64,000 bases of DNA from Beaufortia kweichowensis (Eukaryota > Chordata > Actinopteri > Cypriniformes > Gastromyzontidae): NCBI GenBank assembly GCA_019155185.1, contig CM032798.1:17677121-17741120 (forward strand), given 5' to 3'. Positions 12,101 to 23,009 of the stretch are shown here, one piece after another; the first letter of the stretch is position 1, and each line of letters opens with the position of its first letter. A program made the position numbers and the translations under genes. The notes below the pieces were generated by a model that had not been told where the DNA came from, made no database searches, and saw only the letters and a program-made list of their open reading frames with translations.

Positions 12101-12336
12101 CCAGCTAACTCTCTCTAACGTTCTCTCAAAGTTCTGTCAAAGCTTTCAGAAAACACTCTTGCAGTAATGTTAAAAAAATCTTTAATCAGCATGTAAGTCT
12201 TTGCAAAACATAATAAAATTGTTTGTAGAAACATGCACACATTGTTAGTTGAATGCTTAAATTCAGAAATAACCTTTTTATAATTTAATAGCAATGTTAG
12301 GAAAACATTCTTAGAACATTTGTTTGTTTGCTCGGT
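12101..12336. mobile_element. MITE-like repeat, AGCTAAC-ended (copy 2)
   Basis: A diverged, shorter relative of 5374-5848. It opens with CCAGCTAACTCTCTCTAACG, runs through GTTCTCTCAAAGTTCT and TCTTGCAGTAATGTTAAAAA, and closes with ATTCTTAGAACATTTGTTTG. It lacks the (TA)n tract found in the first copy. Confidence 0.55.
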
Positions 12337-12359
12337 TGAATAAAATATGTTCATAAAAA

Positions 12360-12980
12360 GAAGTGATTGAACAGGCCCCTAAAATCCAGACGTCTCCTGA
12401 ATCCAGACAGACAGAGAGAGAAAGACGTGTCATCCTCTGTCTTGTTTGTGCTGCCATTTCCAAAGCTCAGTTTCTGACATGTCAACAAAGAATGTCTGCC
12501 GTGACCTATACGCACCGGGAGAGGGTCACAGCCCAGGTGGCATTTGGCTTCTTTCTCTCACTGAAAACGAAATTCATCTCAGAGGTCAGATTGTGTGAGA
12601 AATGGAAAAGGTGGGGAAGTAATCATTGAGGTCCTTCTCTCTTAAGGCTTCACACGGAAAGAACAGCCGTCCTAGAAAAACTGCCGGCAGTATTATGAAA
12701 TTTTGTTTTGATTGGCTCAAAGATCAGCCAGGGATCGTCTGGACTGGTTTTATCATCACATTCAAACTCTATACAAGTTCTTTGTTGACAATGACACTTC
12801 ATTGTGTGTACAGTAGGACTGACAAAGGTCATTTTTTATGTTCAATTCTGCCAATTTAACACTGTTAGTTTGATATCATAAAGGATTTCTCTGTAAAGCA
12901 GAATTTAATGGTCATTGAAGGTATAAAATATTAAACCATGACATCATATATGCACTTTATTTTGCACTCTATTTTGACTG
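12360..12980. other. Non-coding stretch, possible weak regulatory block
   Basis: The part at 12640-12770 is single-copy and includes TTTGTTTTGATTGGCTCAAA with a CCAAT-box complement (ATTGG). Overlapping short frames on both strands have no recognised product. Confidence 0.3.
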
Positions 12981-12989
12981 CACTACATT

Positions 12990-13540
12990 GTAAAAAAGAT
13001 TGATTTTCATGATTATTTTAAACTATTAACAATGCATATGCACCACATAACCTTTGCCTGACTGCTCGGCTGATATTTTTACATTTATCTGGACTTAATC
13101 TCTGTTCTGGCCACGAAGTCACACTGTTAACAATTACGATGAAAAGATGATAAAACACATTTATGATGTGCAGCGAGCACGCTCTATTTTAAGTGCCCTG
13201 GAAAAGACTGCTGATGAATTTAAACGTTAATCTTTAAAATAAGCAGCAGGATTCCAGACTGCTGTAAAGGCAAGCTGGCAGGAACACAGAAAGAGATAAT
13301 TAATTGTTGGGAGAGTTTCTGGGTACCGTGAGGTCTACGGAGGCCCATTGCAGAGATTATGCAGCTGTTAACTTTTGAGTTAATTCAATAATTTACTTCA
13401 AGATTTATTTTGCTACAGCTGCTTCATTTAGTCATATTTTTCCTGAAGTCCTCACAGAGCTCGAGGCGAAACACCCAGATGTTCGCAGCACAAATAATTT
13501 GACCGACTCTAGAGACAATTTTGCATTATGGTAGATACAT
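12990..13540. promoter_or_regulatory. Candidate conserved non-coding element, long block
   Basis: One of the longest repeat-free blocks. It includes AGATAATTAATTGTTGGGAG (TAATTAATTG at 13298-13307), GTTAACTTTTGAGTTAATTC, CAGCTG E-boxes near 13370 and 13420, and GACAATTTTGCATTATGG. No open frame of note is present. The dense AT-cored words between moderately GC-rich stretches are typical of developmental enhancers. Confidence 0.45.
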
Positions 13541-13549
13541 TAAGCATCT

Positions 13550-13860
13550 TTTAAAGCAATACTTTAAAAACTAATATGCTGATCTTGTAAATTGTTTTTA
13601 GAAACCTTTAGATCCTTTCTGTTCAATGACAGCTGACCAATTTTCATGAAATTCATATGAAGTGAGTAGTACAAAATGTATGATTATTTAAAAAAGCAAT
13701 AATAGTGACCATTTATGAGGAATATGGACTGACAATTCTGAAGACAGAACTATACCTGTGGAAAAAAAATCATGCTTTAATCATAAAAAATGGTTTATTA
13801 CTTCACATGGGTATTTAAATATTGACTTTTAGAACAAACGAAAATAACGTGCCATTTTCG
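13550..13860. other. AT-rich filler, possible decayed dispersed repeat
   Basis: CACATGGGTATTTAAATATTGAC (near 13806) loosely matches the minus-strand wording of the dispersed repeat seen at 29420-29760. It is too short and diverged to call firmly. Confidence 0.25.
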
Positions 13861-13869
13861 TCTCATTCA

Positions 13870-14270
13870 GGTTTGACAAGATCATAAAGAGCCTAATGGC
13901 ATTTCTCCTTATCTGACAACGGTCAACAAACTCTTCGGCGGCTTGCCGTCTCCTCTGCTAATTAACCTCAGATGAGCCGGAGCTGCAGAAGTTAATGAAG
14001 TCGAGCTCTGTGTTTTTTGGATTAATTAGAACTCAAATAGGACGGTAAACAGCACGAGTAACAAATGGTGCGACGCACGGACTTTAATGCACAATTAAAC
14101 GGGGGGGCTATCTGGGGGGATTGAAATGCTTACAGAAGGTGCTCTCGGAAGGAAAAGCCATACATCATCCTTTCAATGCTAATGGTTTATAGGCAGCCTG
14201 GAGTCGGCCCACAGTGCATCTCAAATATACTGGTAAACAAGCAGACGAGAGAAGATGGCCGTCAGTGTGA
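13870..14270. promoter_or_regulatory. Candidate conserved non-coding element with TAATTA pair
   Basis: Contains GCTAATTAACCTCAGATGAG (TAATTAA at 13959-13965) and GGATTAATTAGAACTC (TAATTAG at 14023-14029), then GACTTTAATGCACAATTAAA. Two G-runs at 14101-14107 and 14115-14120 follow. Repeat-free, with no coding signal. Confidence 0.45.
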
Positions 14271-14439
14271 GAACATTTAACATGAAATGTCACAAAATAC
14301 CACGCGTACCAAGATAGATCAGTGTAAAGTCCAAGGTTATTTATTTATACAACAAATAACGTTTATTTCTAAAATGACAGAAGTCTGAAAATGCTTGATT
14401 GACGTTATGATTAAAATGCTACACAATTGTTTAAAACAA

Positions 14440-14840
14440 GTCCTCGATGGGAAACATGAGGCTAGACGGAGAGGCAGAAAGTGGTAATCAGAAACCCATT
14501 TGAAACATCTCCCCGTCTAGACGCAAAAACATTATTTGTGCGCTGAAATAATTGGTGCTCTGTGGCGTTAAGTGAACATCTACAGCGCAGCGTGAGCCAT
14601 GTTCACAATCTTCTCACAGGGTTGCAGGGGTGGAGAGCGTAAGCGAGAGCTTGTTGGGACGCGTCTGTTATGGTTGGATGTGGCATAAAATGTGAAGGGC
14701 TAGATCTCTGGCTGTCTGATGAAGTTAATTCAGCCTCTGAAGGCTCTGCTTCGTTGTGCGTCTCTCCGTTTTGGATTTGCAGTAATTCCTTCTCACCCCC
14801 TCATGACGATATGCTTTGCTGGAGATGGAATAACACATGA
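14440..14840. promoter_or_regulatory. Candidate conserved non-coding element with short inverted repeat
   Basis: Repeat-free and base-balanced. CTAGACGG (about 14463-14470) is mirrored by CCGTCTAG (about 14513-14520) across some 42 bp. TGAAATAATTGGTGC and GAAGTTAATTCAGCC supply homeobox-like cores. No open frame of note. Confidence 0.4.
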
Positions 14841-15450
14841 AACGTTTAGAAAAACAGACAGCACAAGCTTTTTCTTTCTGTCATCAACATAAACAGAAGT
14901 ACTGTTGCAGTTTGTGTATTGAAGATTGCGAACATAATGCAAAGAAGATAAAAACTAATTACTGTACTGATAAAGATTTTGTGAAAGGAAAGTTTGGTCA
15001 AAAAGCTTGTTATAGCCATGATAAACTATATAAAAACAAAACAAACTTTTTTTAAGAAGAGGACATAAGGGGTCCACAAAGATGAAAGATTAGATTGTAA
15101 ATGTATTACCAGATGCTGGTTTCACGTGCGAATTCGACTTGTATTGATCTGTGAAGATTGGATGGATGATATGAGCTCTGTTTTTATTTATAAAGGTGTA
15201 GGTCTCTTTGACTTTATTGAGTCAATAAAGGAGACCTTAAACATGTCCCAAAGGACAGAAGCCAAAATCTTCACTGGTATTTGCCCGTGTCTCACCACCG
15301 CACACCGAACGACCGGCACGGTCAACTTCACTTTTTCATCAAAGGGACAATTCACCAAAATATAAAGTTTCATTTTTACAGTAATATTGTTTTGATCACT
15401 ATGAGTTTTTGTTGCATGATTCTTCAACTTTTTGGGGGTTAAAAATAATC
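14840..15450. other. Non-coding stretch with a short cyprinid repeat fragment
   Basis: Open frames at 14837-15055, 15126-15365 and 15188-15427 lack domains. At 15341-15385 AAGGGACAATTCACCAAAAT matches the head of the 'GGACAGTTCACCCAAAAATG' dispersed repeat better preserved at 56118-56335. Confidence 0.4.
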
Positions 15451-15454
15451 AAGA

Positions 15455-15760
15455 AATGGACAATTCCACACAAATGTCAACCTTACCATGACAGGTTTTC
15501 ATCATACTGACAGCTCAGATGTCAATATTCGGTTGCTGTCAGGGTCAATATTCGGTTGCTGTCACATTCATAACAGGCCATATTCCTTATAAATAAACAC
15601 ATGAAAATTAAAATAAAAATCTATTTTATGTTCTTTGTAGAGTCATCTTTTATTCATTTGTTGGGTATTATTTCTTCTGGTTTGTGTATTTTTATTCACA
15701 GAAATCTTACAAAGTGTTCTCTCTTAAAAACGTGTTCTTTTTTTGTCACATTCACAACGC
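15455..15760 (+). repeat. Dispersed repeat family A, forward copy
   Basis: Shares ordered phrases with 39841-40211 and, on the other strand, with 29420-29760 and 41243-41765: CATCATACTGACAGCTCAG, ATTTTATGTTCTTTGTAGAG, TTTGTTGGGTATTATTTCTT, CTGGTTTGTGTATTTTTATT and TTTTTGTCACATTCACAACG. The spacing between phrases is conserved, so it is a family of related elements. No coding capacity is seen and I cannot name the class. Confidence 0.75.
15521..15563 (+). repeat. Two-unit tandem duplication inside family A
   Basis: GTCAATATTCGGTTGCTGTC occurs twice, identically, at 15521-15540 and 15544-15563 (period 23 bp). The perfect identity inside a diverged element points to a recent local duplication. 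Confidence 0.95.
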
Positions 15761-15769
15761 AATGATTAT

Positions 15770-16800
15770 AATAATTTATAAATTAAGATGTCTGGTCATA
15801 TTGTTTTAGGAAATATTAATATGAAATCTAGCATTGTGTACTGTTATTTGGCATGAAGTATAAAAGCTTGAAGCAGCATTAGACTAAACATTTACACTGG
15901 AGTTAATGGTCCATCTGGAGAGGTGAAATGAAGGCAAATGAAGGTTTTAAAGTAGATGACGCTGTTTTCAATCTGCCCTCCCTACAGCTCCGCAGCACAC
16001 AGTATAACAGCCTCTAAACGCACAATAACCGACCAAAAAATAAGGAAACTGAAGCGAATCATTACACATAGTTTCGCATTCGCTTCCTGTTTTCCTAAAA
16101 CCTGTTCATTTATCAGTATAATCCACATTAAAAGTCTCCACGGACACATTGATTTCAGCCTACGGCACGATAGTCTGAAACCTTCCTGGCGGGCCAGAAA
16201 AACAACCACATCTTTTTGTGTGTTTTTTAACCTAGTAAAATATGTATTCCCTGGTCTGCTAGTCTCGTTGTTGAAACAAATGCCTGTTTACTAGCTTCTA
16301 AAAATGTGGGAACTGGTCTCTGAAGGTCCATCAATCTCCAGGCACAAGATGAAGAATCCCGCAGATGTTCATTGCGGCGTGTTTGGCTTTCTCATGACAT
16401 CGTGGATTCACAGCTCAAGATGTTCAGGCGGAAGTAATAACTGACAAAACGTCAAACTTTTCTCGCCCGGCACGACGGACGACTCGGGACCTGTCAAGAC
16501 CGCACAGCGAAGCGATCGATAGTTTAGAGGTTGAAGGCAGATCTTGGTCCTGGTCCACCCCGGATCCGTTTGGCCCTGTGCCTGACATTGATCAGATCCA
16601 TCCTGGAAATGAGTGTCTGCAGAGTAACGTGCTAATAAACACTGAAAATATTGAATGTGAAACACAAAGGGAAGGATGGATGGATGATGGGGAGTTTTTT
16701 GGCTCCTGTGAAGAGATGAGAAAGAGTTTTTGTTAGGGGAGGGAGAGAGATCATCAATAGCAAGTACATTGTTTGAGTGATGTAAACCATACACCAATTA
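15770..16800. other. Non-coding stretch, CpG-moderate patch at 16430-16640
   Basis: The patch reads CGCCCGGCACGACGGACGAC and AGCGAAGCGATCGATAG. A 129-codon minus-strand frame spans 16408-16797 but has no domain, no codon bias I can see and no splice partners. I leave it uncalled. A short GGATGGATGG run lies at 16675-16685. Confidence 0.35.
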
Positions 16801-17470
16801 AAAAGTTTCAATAAGATATATATAAACTTTTATATAACATTTTTTTAAGGCATTTGTCTTTCTTTTCCTGGACAAAAAAGCAAATATATTTGTTATTTAT
16901 CCTGTTCACTGGGAATGTAAACATATTGCTATCTCATACAATACTGTTTTGAATAAGAATACTTTTATGTAACACTACAACAGCAAACAAACAACAACTC
17001 AAAGATACAAAATATTTGACAGCTTAACTTTTACATAATACATACTCCAAAATGTTCTTCTCCAAAACCAGATTAGCAGGATTATGTAAAGATGGTACTG
17101 GGAAATTTCCCACAATTAAACAAAGCATCTTTATTTAATTTATCCAAGTAAGACTTTGTAAATTAAAGATTTTTGACTATTGGATAAACAAAAGGACAAG
17201 CCACGCCCCAACTTCCTGTTTCATTTAGAAAGTGCATCTCTTTTTTGGACTCTTGAATGGCAAATTTTTTGTTCATTTAATCCAAATAAGGCTTTTAGTA
17301 AAAGTCCTTTGTATCCTTTGTTTGATACAATTTAATTAAATGTGTTACATTTTGAAAGGAAAAACATATATTTAGTAAATTTTCAGCTTATTGTGTGAAA
17401 AACTTTTAATAAAAATTAATAATTTAATCAAATTAATTATTTTCTATTTAGGATGATTAAACCATTAGTC
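16800..17470. other. AT-rich non-coding filler
   Basis: Very AT-rich apart from GACAAGCCACGCCCCAACTT near 17197. No element recognised. Confidence 0.45.
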
Positions 17471-17472
17471 AT

Positions 17473-17580
17473 GAGCAATTCTATGCAAATGTCAAAAATA
17501 AGGTTTTTCTAAAGGTTTTCATCATACTGATATTTCAGATGTCAATATTTGGTGGTTTAAATACCCATGTAAGGTCTAAA
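17473..17580 (+). repeat. Dispersed repeat family A, 5-prime fragment
   Basis: GCAATTCTATGCAAATGTCA, GGTTTTCATCATACTGATAT and TCAATATTTGGTGGTTTAAA match the first third of the family A copies at 15455 and 39841. The rest is missing or too diverged to see. Confidence 0.6.
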
Positions 17581-17589
17581 ATGTCACTC

Positions 17590-20040
17590 CCATAACCCTG
17601 GAATTGGCCTCATATTGTGTGCATTTTAACTATAATAAATGTCTTTGGTCTAACAGAAGATAACAGTTAGGTAACAAGCTGTTTGTTGTACTAAGGGAAA
17701 GTTTACAGCCAAACTAAGGATGAGGAGACAAAAGGGAGAACGTGGCAAAAAAAGAGAAACGGGATGGGATGTTCAGCACCGCTGTAGTGTGGCTTCAGGG
17801 CTCTCTGAGTGATGCCAAGGCTGTGTCGGGTAACACGTTCATTTGTCCACATTTCTTCCTTTCCGTCCCTCAGGATTCTCATCCGTCTGTTGCTGTGTTT
17901 TTGCAATATTTTTCCAGCGTGACTCCCAAGAGATCTCTATCACACAGAAATCTGCGGTCCGACGGTTCACTTGGCATGCTTGAGAAGAGGAGAAGAGAGC
18001 CAAGAAAGAAAAGAAGAGAGAAGATATTGAGAGAGGACAGGAAAACTGCTTCCCTTCACATGAAGTTTTGCCTCTGGGCACATCTGAGATTGTATGAAAT
18101 ATTGCGGTTCGGTTGGCTTTCTAACATTCCTTGCATTAGTTTACCAGGAAATGCATTTCTAAACTTTCATCATGTTTTGATCTAATGATCACTGTGGCAT
18201 TTGCATATATTGTTTATTATATATTGTTTGTGATAGACATGCATTATCTGATATGAGACACTTTACCACATTTAATCAACTCTTCTGCAAACTTTTGCAA
18301 TCAACAACAAAGGTTTGGAGAAGACCATTAAAAGTAAGTTCCTGACTGTGAAACTCTTTCTTCTGTCCTTCTAATAAGACCGCAGGGGTTAAGACTCGCT
18401 CTATAATGTATTCAGAGGAAGAGCTGATGTCTTCTTGTGGCTCAATGTTCGGCCCACGTCCACTTTTACTGTTTATGGCTCCACATTTCTTTCAACATTT
18501 GCTGTTGCAAAGTCATCAAACAAAATTTGAAGAAATTATAAAATCTTTAGTTTATCCTTACTTTTGCAATAATGTACAAGAAGCTTTGCTACTGTGAATA
18601 AAGTCACAGATCACAGTTCCCACCACCGTCCCAAAGTCAAAACAAAGTTTTCATTCTACGACATACAGTAAAACACAACAGAAATACTGATGAACTAATG
18701 ATTTTTTAAGGCTTATACGTGTCTTGAAAAAGGGCAGTTGCTAACAATTTGCCAAATCCGACTTGACGTTGACAGTGACATTTAACATCATCACACATAA
18801 AAATCGTACAAATAATGGAACATGGGCACATATCTCAAAAAACTTGGATGGAGATTCATCCACAGAGTAGTTACTTATCAGTTTTTATAACGTTTTTTAA
18901 AATAAAGTTTGAAAAAGTTGTTTGTAAGGTTGGTGGTTGTGATGACGAGTGACCATGGTATAGTCCGTTAACATCATAAGGTTCAAAACTTTGTTGATCA
19001 CAGTTTTGTATTTTTTTGCATTGCTTTTTTGTATCTAATGCAATAACATTCATACATTTTTGAAGGGGTCATATCTATTGAGCTAAAAGAGCTTTATGTT
19101 TTATGAAAACACACAGCCAGTTTCAAAACTCAATCCAAAAAGAGCATTCATTGAACCCACAGCTCGGCGGTGCAGACTGCATGTTTCTATGCGTGTATAT
19201 CTATCAGTTTGCCAACAAACATTCATAACACACAGCTGTGAAACTCCAAACTCTGTAATTTTATGCTGAAAAGCATCCCTTACAGCTTTGGTAGTGAATA
19301 TAAAAAGCTTTGGCTCCTTCACAGCTCACCGGAGAGGCCAGCGGGGTGCACGTCACAGACTGATCTTCTGTCCTCGTCTAATGACTGAGATCACCACAGC
19401 AGATGTCTGCAAGCACATTCCTTTCCTAAAAACACACACAGCTTTATCAAACGACAGGAACTACAGGATTAATCATTCATTTTATTAGGAGAGTCGGATG
19501 GTAATGTTGAGTTAAATAAATCAGTGAGCACGACTCATGGAAAGCAAATTCAGGTCCTCTCTGTTAAGAACAGGCAGGGCATGATGGGATACGGTCTGTA
19601 AAATATAGACATTCTGCTAATTAAAGATATCAAACTGTTGAGATTCAGGCAGGGATGGTAAAAACTTGGAGTCATGGTCTAATGGTCAGTTCATGGACTC
19701 ATTGCTCTGGTCTGGACTATTCAGGATTAGATTATTCCTCAGAGATTGTTCTGTGAGAACTCAGGAGATGTCATAAAGTTTTCCTAAATGTTTAGGTGTC
19801 AATTTTCTTCCAGATGTTTTGTCCTGAGTTTTCTAAAAAGAAATAAAACTTAATGTTTTAAAAAAAGAATACATTAAGAGTACATACACCATTAATATGA
19901 TCCACCATTTATACACTTTTAATATGGACAGCAACGTTATATTTAAGAAAATCATCAAGAGTTCATATTGAAATATCTCATTTTTAATATCACACGTGAA
20001 ACACGATGAAATCATACGTGATGTTACTGGGCCTTTTCTT
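17590..20040. other. Long non-coding stretch, nothing firm
   Basis: A 147-codon frame at 17742-18185 (plus) is the longest outside a simple repeat. It is basic and compositionally dull (KRRREPRKKRREK), without a domain or splice sites, and a minus frame overlaps it. Other short frames to 20015 are similar. No repeat family is recognised. Confidence 0.35.
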
Positions 20041-20050
20041 GGAAGAAAAA

Positions 20051-20230
20051 TCTGAGAAGTAATTTTTTTTTGCTATGCTTTTAATTCCTCAGCTGTCAAA
20101 AAGAAACTCTCAGATTCTCTCAGATTTTTCTTGATGAAGAATTTCTATGATAAAGATCTCTGAGAAAAACCTGATAAGCTAATTTTTTGCTATTGAATTC
20201 ATTTCTCTGATGTCAACTGAGAAACAATTG
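20051..20230. repeat. Diverged local duplication, period about 120 bp
   Basis: TCTGAGAAGTAATTTTTTTT...TTAATTCCTCAGCTGTCAAA (20051-20100) recurs as CCTGATAAGCTAATTTTTTG...ATTTCTCTGATGTCAACTGA (20170-20220). Both are followed by GAAAC and embedded in CTCAGA/TCTGAG-rich sequence. Confidence 0.55.
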
Positions 20231-20379
20231 AGAAAATAAAGAGACTTAACGTTTTTTCTGCCCTGTTTCCAATCATCCCTTGTTTATTAATACAATCAAA
20301 AAGGCCAATGGTATTTTTTTGGGTAAGAAACCCTCTCTGCATTTTATCTCAGAGAGCGAAGAGATTTTCTGCCAGATAA

Positions 20380-20740
20380 TACTCTCTGTTTAGGGCCCTG
20401 TAACATTCCAATTGACTTTGATTTTTACTTGGAATTTCCCAAAGGAATTTAATATGCATTATTTGGAGTTTTCTCTCCATGGTCAAAGCCCAAACGAAAT
20501 CAGCTGCCGTAGCGCAGAAAAACTGGAAGACAAATCTCAGTTAAACCCAGCCCGGGCATAATGCGTGTCTACAGAGATATAGCCTCAGGTCTCGATTTTA
20601 AAACACACTTCTGTCAAAAGAGAAATGCTGTTTTCCCTTTCTTTTGCCTTAGTTGTGCAAACTACTGGATTTCTCTGTGCTCTCGTGTAGTTAATCTGCT
20701 CACTTGACATGACAGCTCCCCTGCCTGAGTCTCAGAAAGG
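20380..20740. promoter_or_regulatory. Candidate conserved non-coding element
   Basis: A repeat-free block with TTAATATGCATTATTTGGAG, a CCATGGTCAAAGCC half-site, AAATCAGCTGCCGTAGCGCA and CTCGTGTAGTTAATCTGCTC. It ends directly at a (CT)n array. No coding signal. Confidence 0.42.
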
Positions 20741-20742
20741 CC

Positions 20743-20745
<3 letters not shown>

Positions 20746-20815
<70 letters not shown>
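20746..20815 (+). repeat. (TC)n microsatellite
   Basis: About 35 TC units with one TA interruption near 20802. Confidence 0.97.
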
Positions 20816-21009
20816 AGCTTTATAATACCTTATTTCTGTGTCTGTGTAAATTGTGTTAGTAAGCATTTCTCGGCACAGCTAGCAAATGAGATGGGAACTT
20901 GTTGAGTTAAGCTGTTCTGTCAAATGGAAACTTGTTCACATTATTGTCTTCAATTTATTTCGACTGCGATTTCATCACAAAATCAGAACTTAGATCACTC
21001 GAAAATGAA

Positions 21010-21105
21010 ATAGTGTCATTATTTACTCAGCCACATGTTTCTTCCAAACCTGTAAAGCGTCATTCTTCTTTGAAACAGAAAATGAGATGTTCAGCATAAT
21101 GTTTG
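21010..21105 (+). repeat. Fragment of the TTTACTCACC-type dispersed repeat
   Basis: ATTATTTACTCAGCCACATG, TTTCTTCCAAACCTGTAAAG and CATTCTTCTTTGAAACAGAA follow the order of the common cyprinid repeat seen more fully at 56118-56335 and 57791-57905. Confidence 0.55.
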
Positions 21106-21494
21106 CTGTGCTGTTCTGCATACAATGAATCTCATCACATGGACTCTTCCAAGCATCCCTCTCTTTCTGTGACATAAACTGTTCCAGACAATGTTAAAAG
21201 TAAATAGTTTATCTCAAATAAGCAAATTTGTTTGTATGTTATCTTTGTATGTTTTGTAGTCAAATAGTCAAATATGCAGAAGATGCTGAAAATCAAAGAT
21301 TTTGCAGGACTTTTTACACCAGTGAACAGTTTAATGGCTCAGATCAAACCAGAAACCCTTAAACAACTATCACAAAACATAAAAACTGTTATTGATTGTT
21401 CAGGTAACATTGTACCATATTCAGAATTAGATGTAAACATATTTCTGCTGGGAAAAACAAAGCTAAAGATGCTTTGAATCACATCTTCTAGTTA

Positions 21495-21580
21495 TTTTAA
21501 CCCATTTTTGGGTAAAATATGGACAAACACAATGGGTTTAAATAAACCTAGAAAATGTCCATATTTGACCCAACCGAGGA
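21495..21580 (+). mobile_element. AACCCA-type palindromic MITE, partial
   Basis: TTTTAACCCATTTTTGGGTA, AATATGGACAAACACAATGG, GAAAATGTCCATATTTGACC and CAACC form a palindrome centred on the TGGACA/TGTCCA words. Related copies lie at 25060, 31390, 37890 and 43342. Confidence 0.65.
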
Positions 21581-21599
21581 TATTTGTTTTAGTTCCTTT

Positions 21600-22010
21600 A
21601 CTTTATTACCGCTGTGTTTAACTTTCATTAAAAGTAATAAAAGTGTTCAGCGTTGATTCGATGCATCTTATCTCGTCGTGTGAAGTGTCATTAACAGTCA
21701 GATGTTATGTTTATGTGTGTTGAAACGTTCCTCAGCAGGTGCAGTATTGCTCCTAATTAACACTTTCCTTTAATAAACGCAAGTATAGCCACCTGACATT
21801 TCCATCTCCTCATTTCACATGCATCATCATTAAACCAATGTTTGTTGCCTTTCACAGTTAATTACCAATAAAACAGCAAATCAGGACACCGCCCCTGAAA
21901 TTCCCTTATCGTGGCATCTGTACGTACAGTAATAGCAGGCGATTGAACCATAACTGCTTCATTCCAGTTACTGATGTGAGGTGACCTTCAGAAAGACATT
22001 TGTTTCATAA
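21600..22010. promoter_or_regulatory. Candidate conserved non-coding element with TAATTA pair
   Basis: Repeat-free. TAATTAA at 21754-21760 follows CAGCAGGTGCAGTATTGCTC (an E-box, CAGGTG). A second TAATTA at 21859-21864 sits in TTCACAGTTAATTACCAATA. CATTTCACATGCATCATCAT lies between. Base-balanced with no long open frame. Confidence 0.45.
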
Positions 22011-22019
22011 AATAGGCTA

Positions 22020-22960
22020 TAGACGTGTGTTGCCATGTGAAACGACTATATTAGGGGATATTTTTAGAGTTTCATAATTGTTCTGATCAGTAAACCTTAA
22101 ACAAACATGATTTTCCAGGTGTCTTATGGCATGGCAGACTTATTATTATTTTCATTATTATGTGTGTAAACAGCCGCTAGACAATAAAAATAACATTATC
22201 TGTATACACAATTTATGTTGAAATTCACAACATGTGACTAAATCATGAATATTGTTAGTTTAATTTCAGTTCTAAAGACATAATATTATAAACGTTATCT
22301 GGGTAATTTCATTTATTGAGCTAGATTTGTTCTCTAGGAAACAAAGCAGAACTACAAGGTAAAATATGGGATAAAATATTCCTGTATTTAAGGTTCTTGG
22401 TCAGAATAAGATCTGGCAACGCTAGACTACATATGCCATATACTAGATAATGAGTAAACACCACATTAAAACCAAACTTATATCGTTTTATAGTCAAAAA
22501 TGTATAGTTAAAATTGGTGTTTAAAGACACAAACAACACTAAAATGCAAGTGATGGTCTCTGGCACATCCAACAAACTCAAATAACTGTTGTCATGTAGG
22601 CTACACTTCATTATTACACTGCACTCTGGAAAACTTGATTCTGATTGGCCAAGATATGTTTTAACAACTGCTTTCTTATTCGTGTTTCTTAAGTTTTATT
22701 TTCTCGGTTTATTTTAAAGTTTCAAAAGAGTAATCTGTTTTAAGAATCAGCTGCAAAAAGTAAATTACGAGAGAAAATATGTTTTTGAAAGTATGTTATT
22801 TTTATTGAAAGCTTCACAGAGTTGTTTGTGGCACACAAAGGATTTCACCAAATTATATTTCACACCATTTTCCTCATTCTTCTAGCAGAAGGTGAGAAAG
22901 GGCGAGTGGTCTCTGAAGTCAGCGTGTAAAATGGAATAAAGAAAGTTTGTGTAACTGATG
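22020..22960. other. AT-rich stretch with a short dispersed repeat
   Basis: At 22618-22660 GCACTCTGGAAAACTTGATT and CTGATTGGCC match, on the opposite strand, the segment at about 37110-37165. It is therefore a short repeat present twice in inverted orientation. The rest is AT-rich filler. A 96-codon minus frame at 22321-22611 shows no domain. Confidence 0.5.
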
Positions 22961-22967
22961 TACATAC

Positions 22968-23007
22968 CTCTGCTGCTGTAACTGGAGCACGGACGGGCCC
23001 GTGATGA
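22968..23007 (-). other. Candidate 40-bp exon, product not recognised
   Basis: On the minus strand a TTTCATTTGCTCGCAG acceptor with a CTAAA branch-like word is followed by 40 bp ending CAGCAGCAGAG, then a GTATGT donor. In one frame it reads ITGPSVLQLQQQ, a Gln-rich stretch of the kind seen in transcription factors. The other two frames are also open, so an open frame alone is weak evidence. The block is more GC-rich than its flanks. If real, it is a small exon, constitutive or alternative, of a minus-strand gene extending beyond this region. The two splice sites are the main support and no neighbouring exon was found. Confidence 0.3.
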
Positions 23008-23009
23008 CT

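Noticed and set aside
14100..14121. Two G-runs (seven and six) as a possible G-quadruplex
   Set aside because: They cannot supply four separate runs of three with loops, so a three-tier quadruplex is not supported.
16408..16797. 129-codon minus-strand frame over a CpG-moderate patch
   Set aside because: No domain, no intron signals and no coding-type composition; length is compatible with chance in low-stop sequence.
17742..18185. 147-codon plus-strand frame, the longest outside a simple repeat
   Set aside because: Low-complexity basic stretch, no domain, no splice sites, an overlapping minus frame, and no resemblance to a known family.
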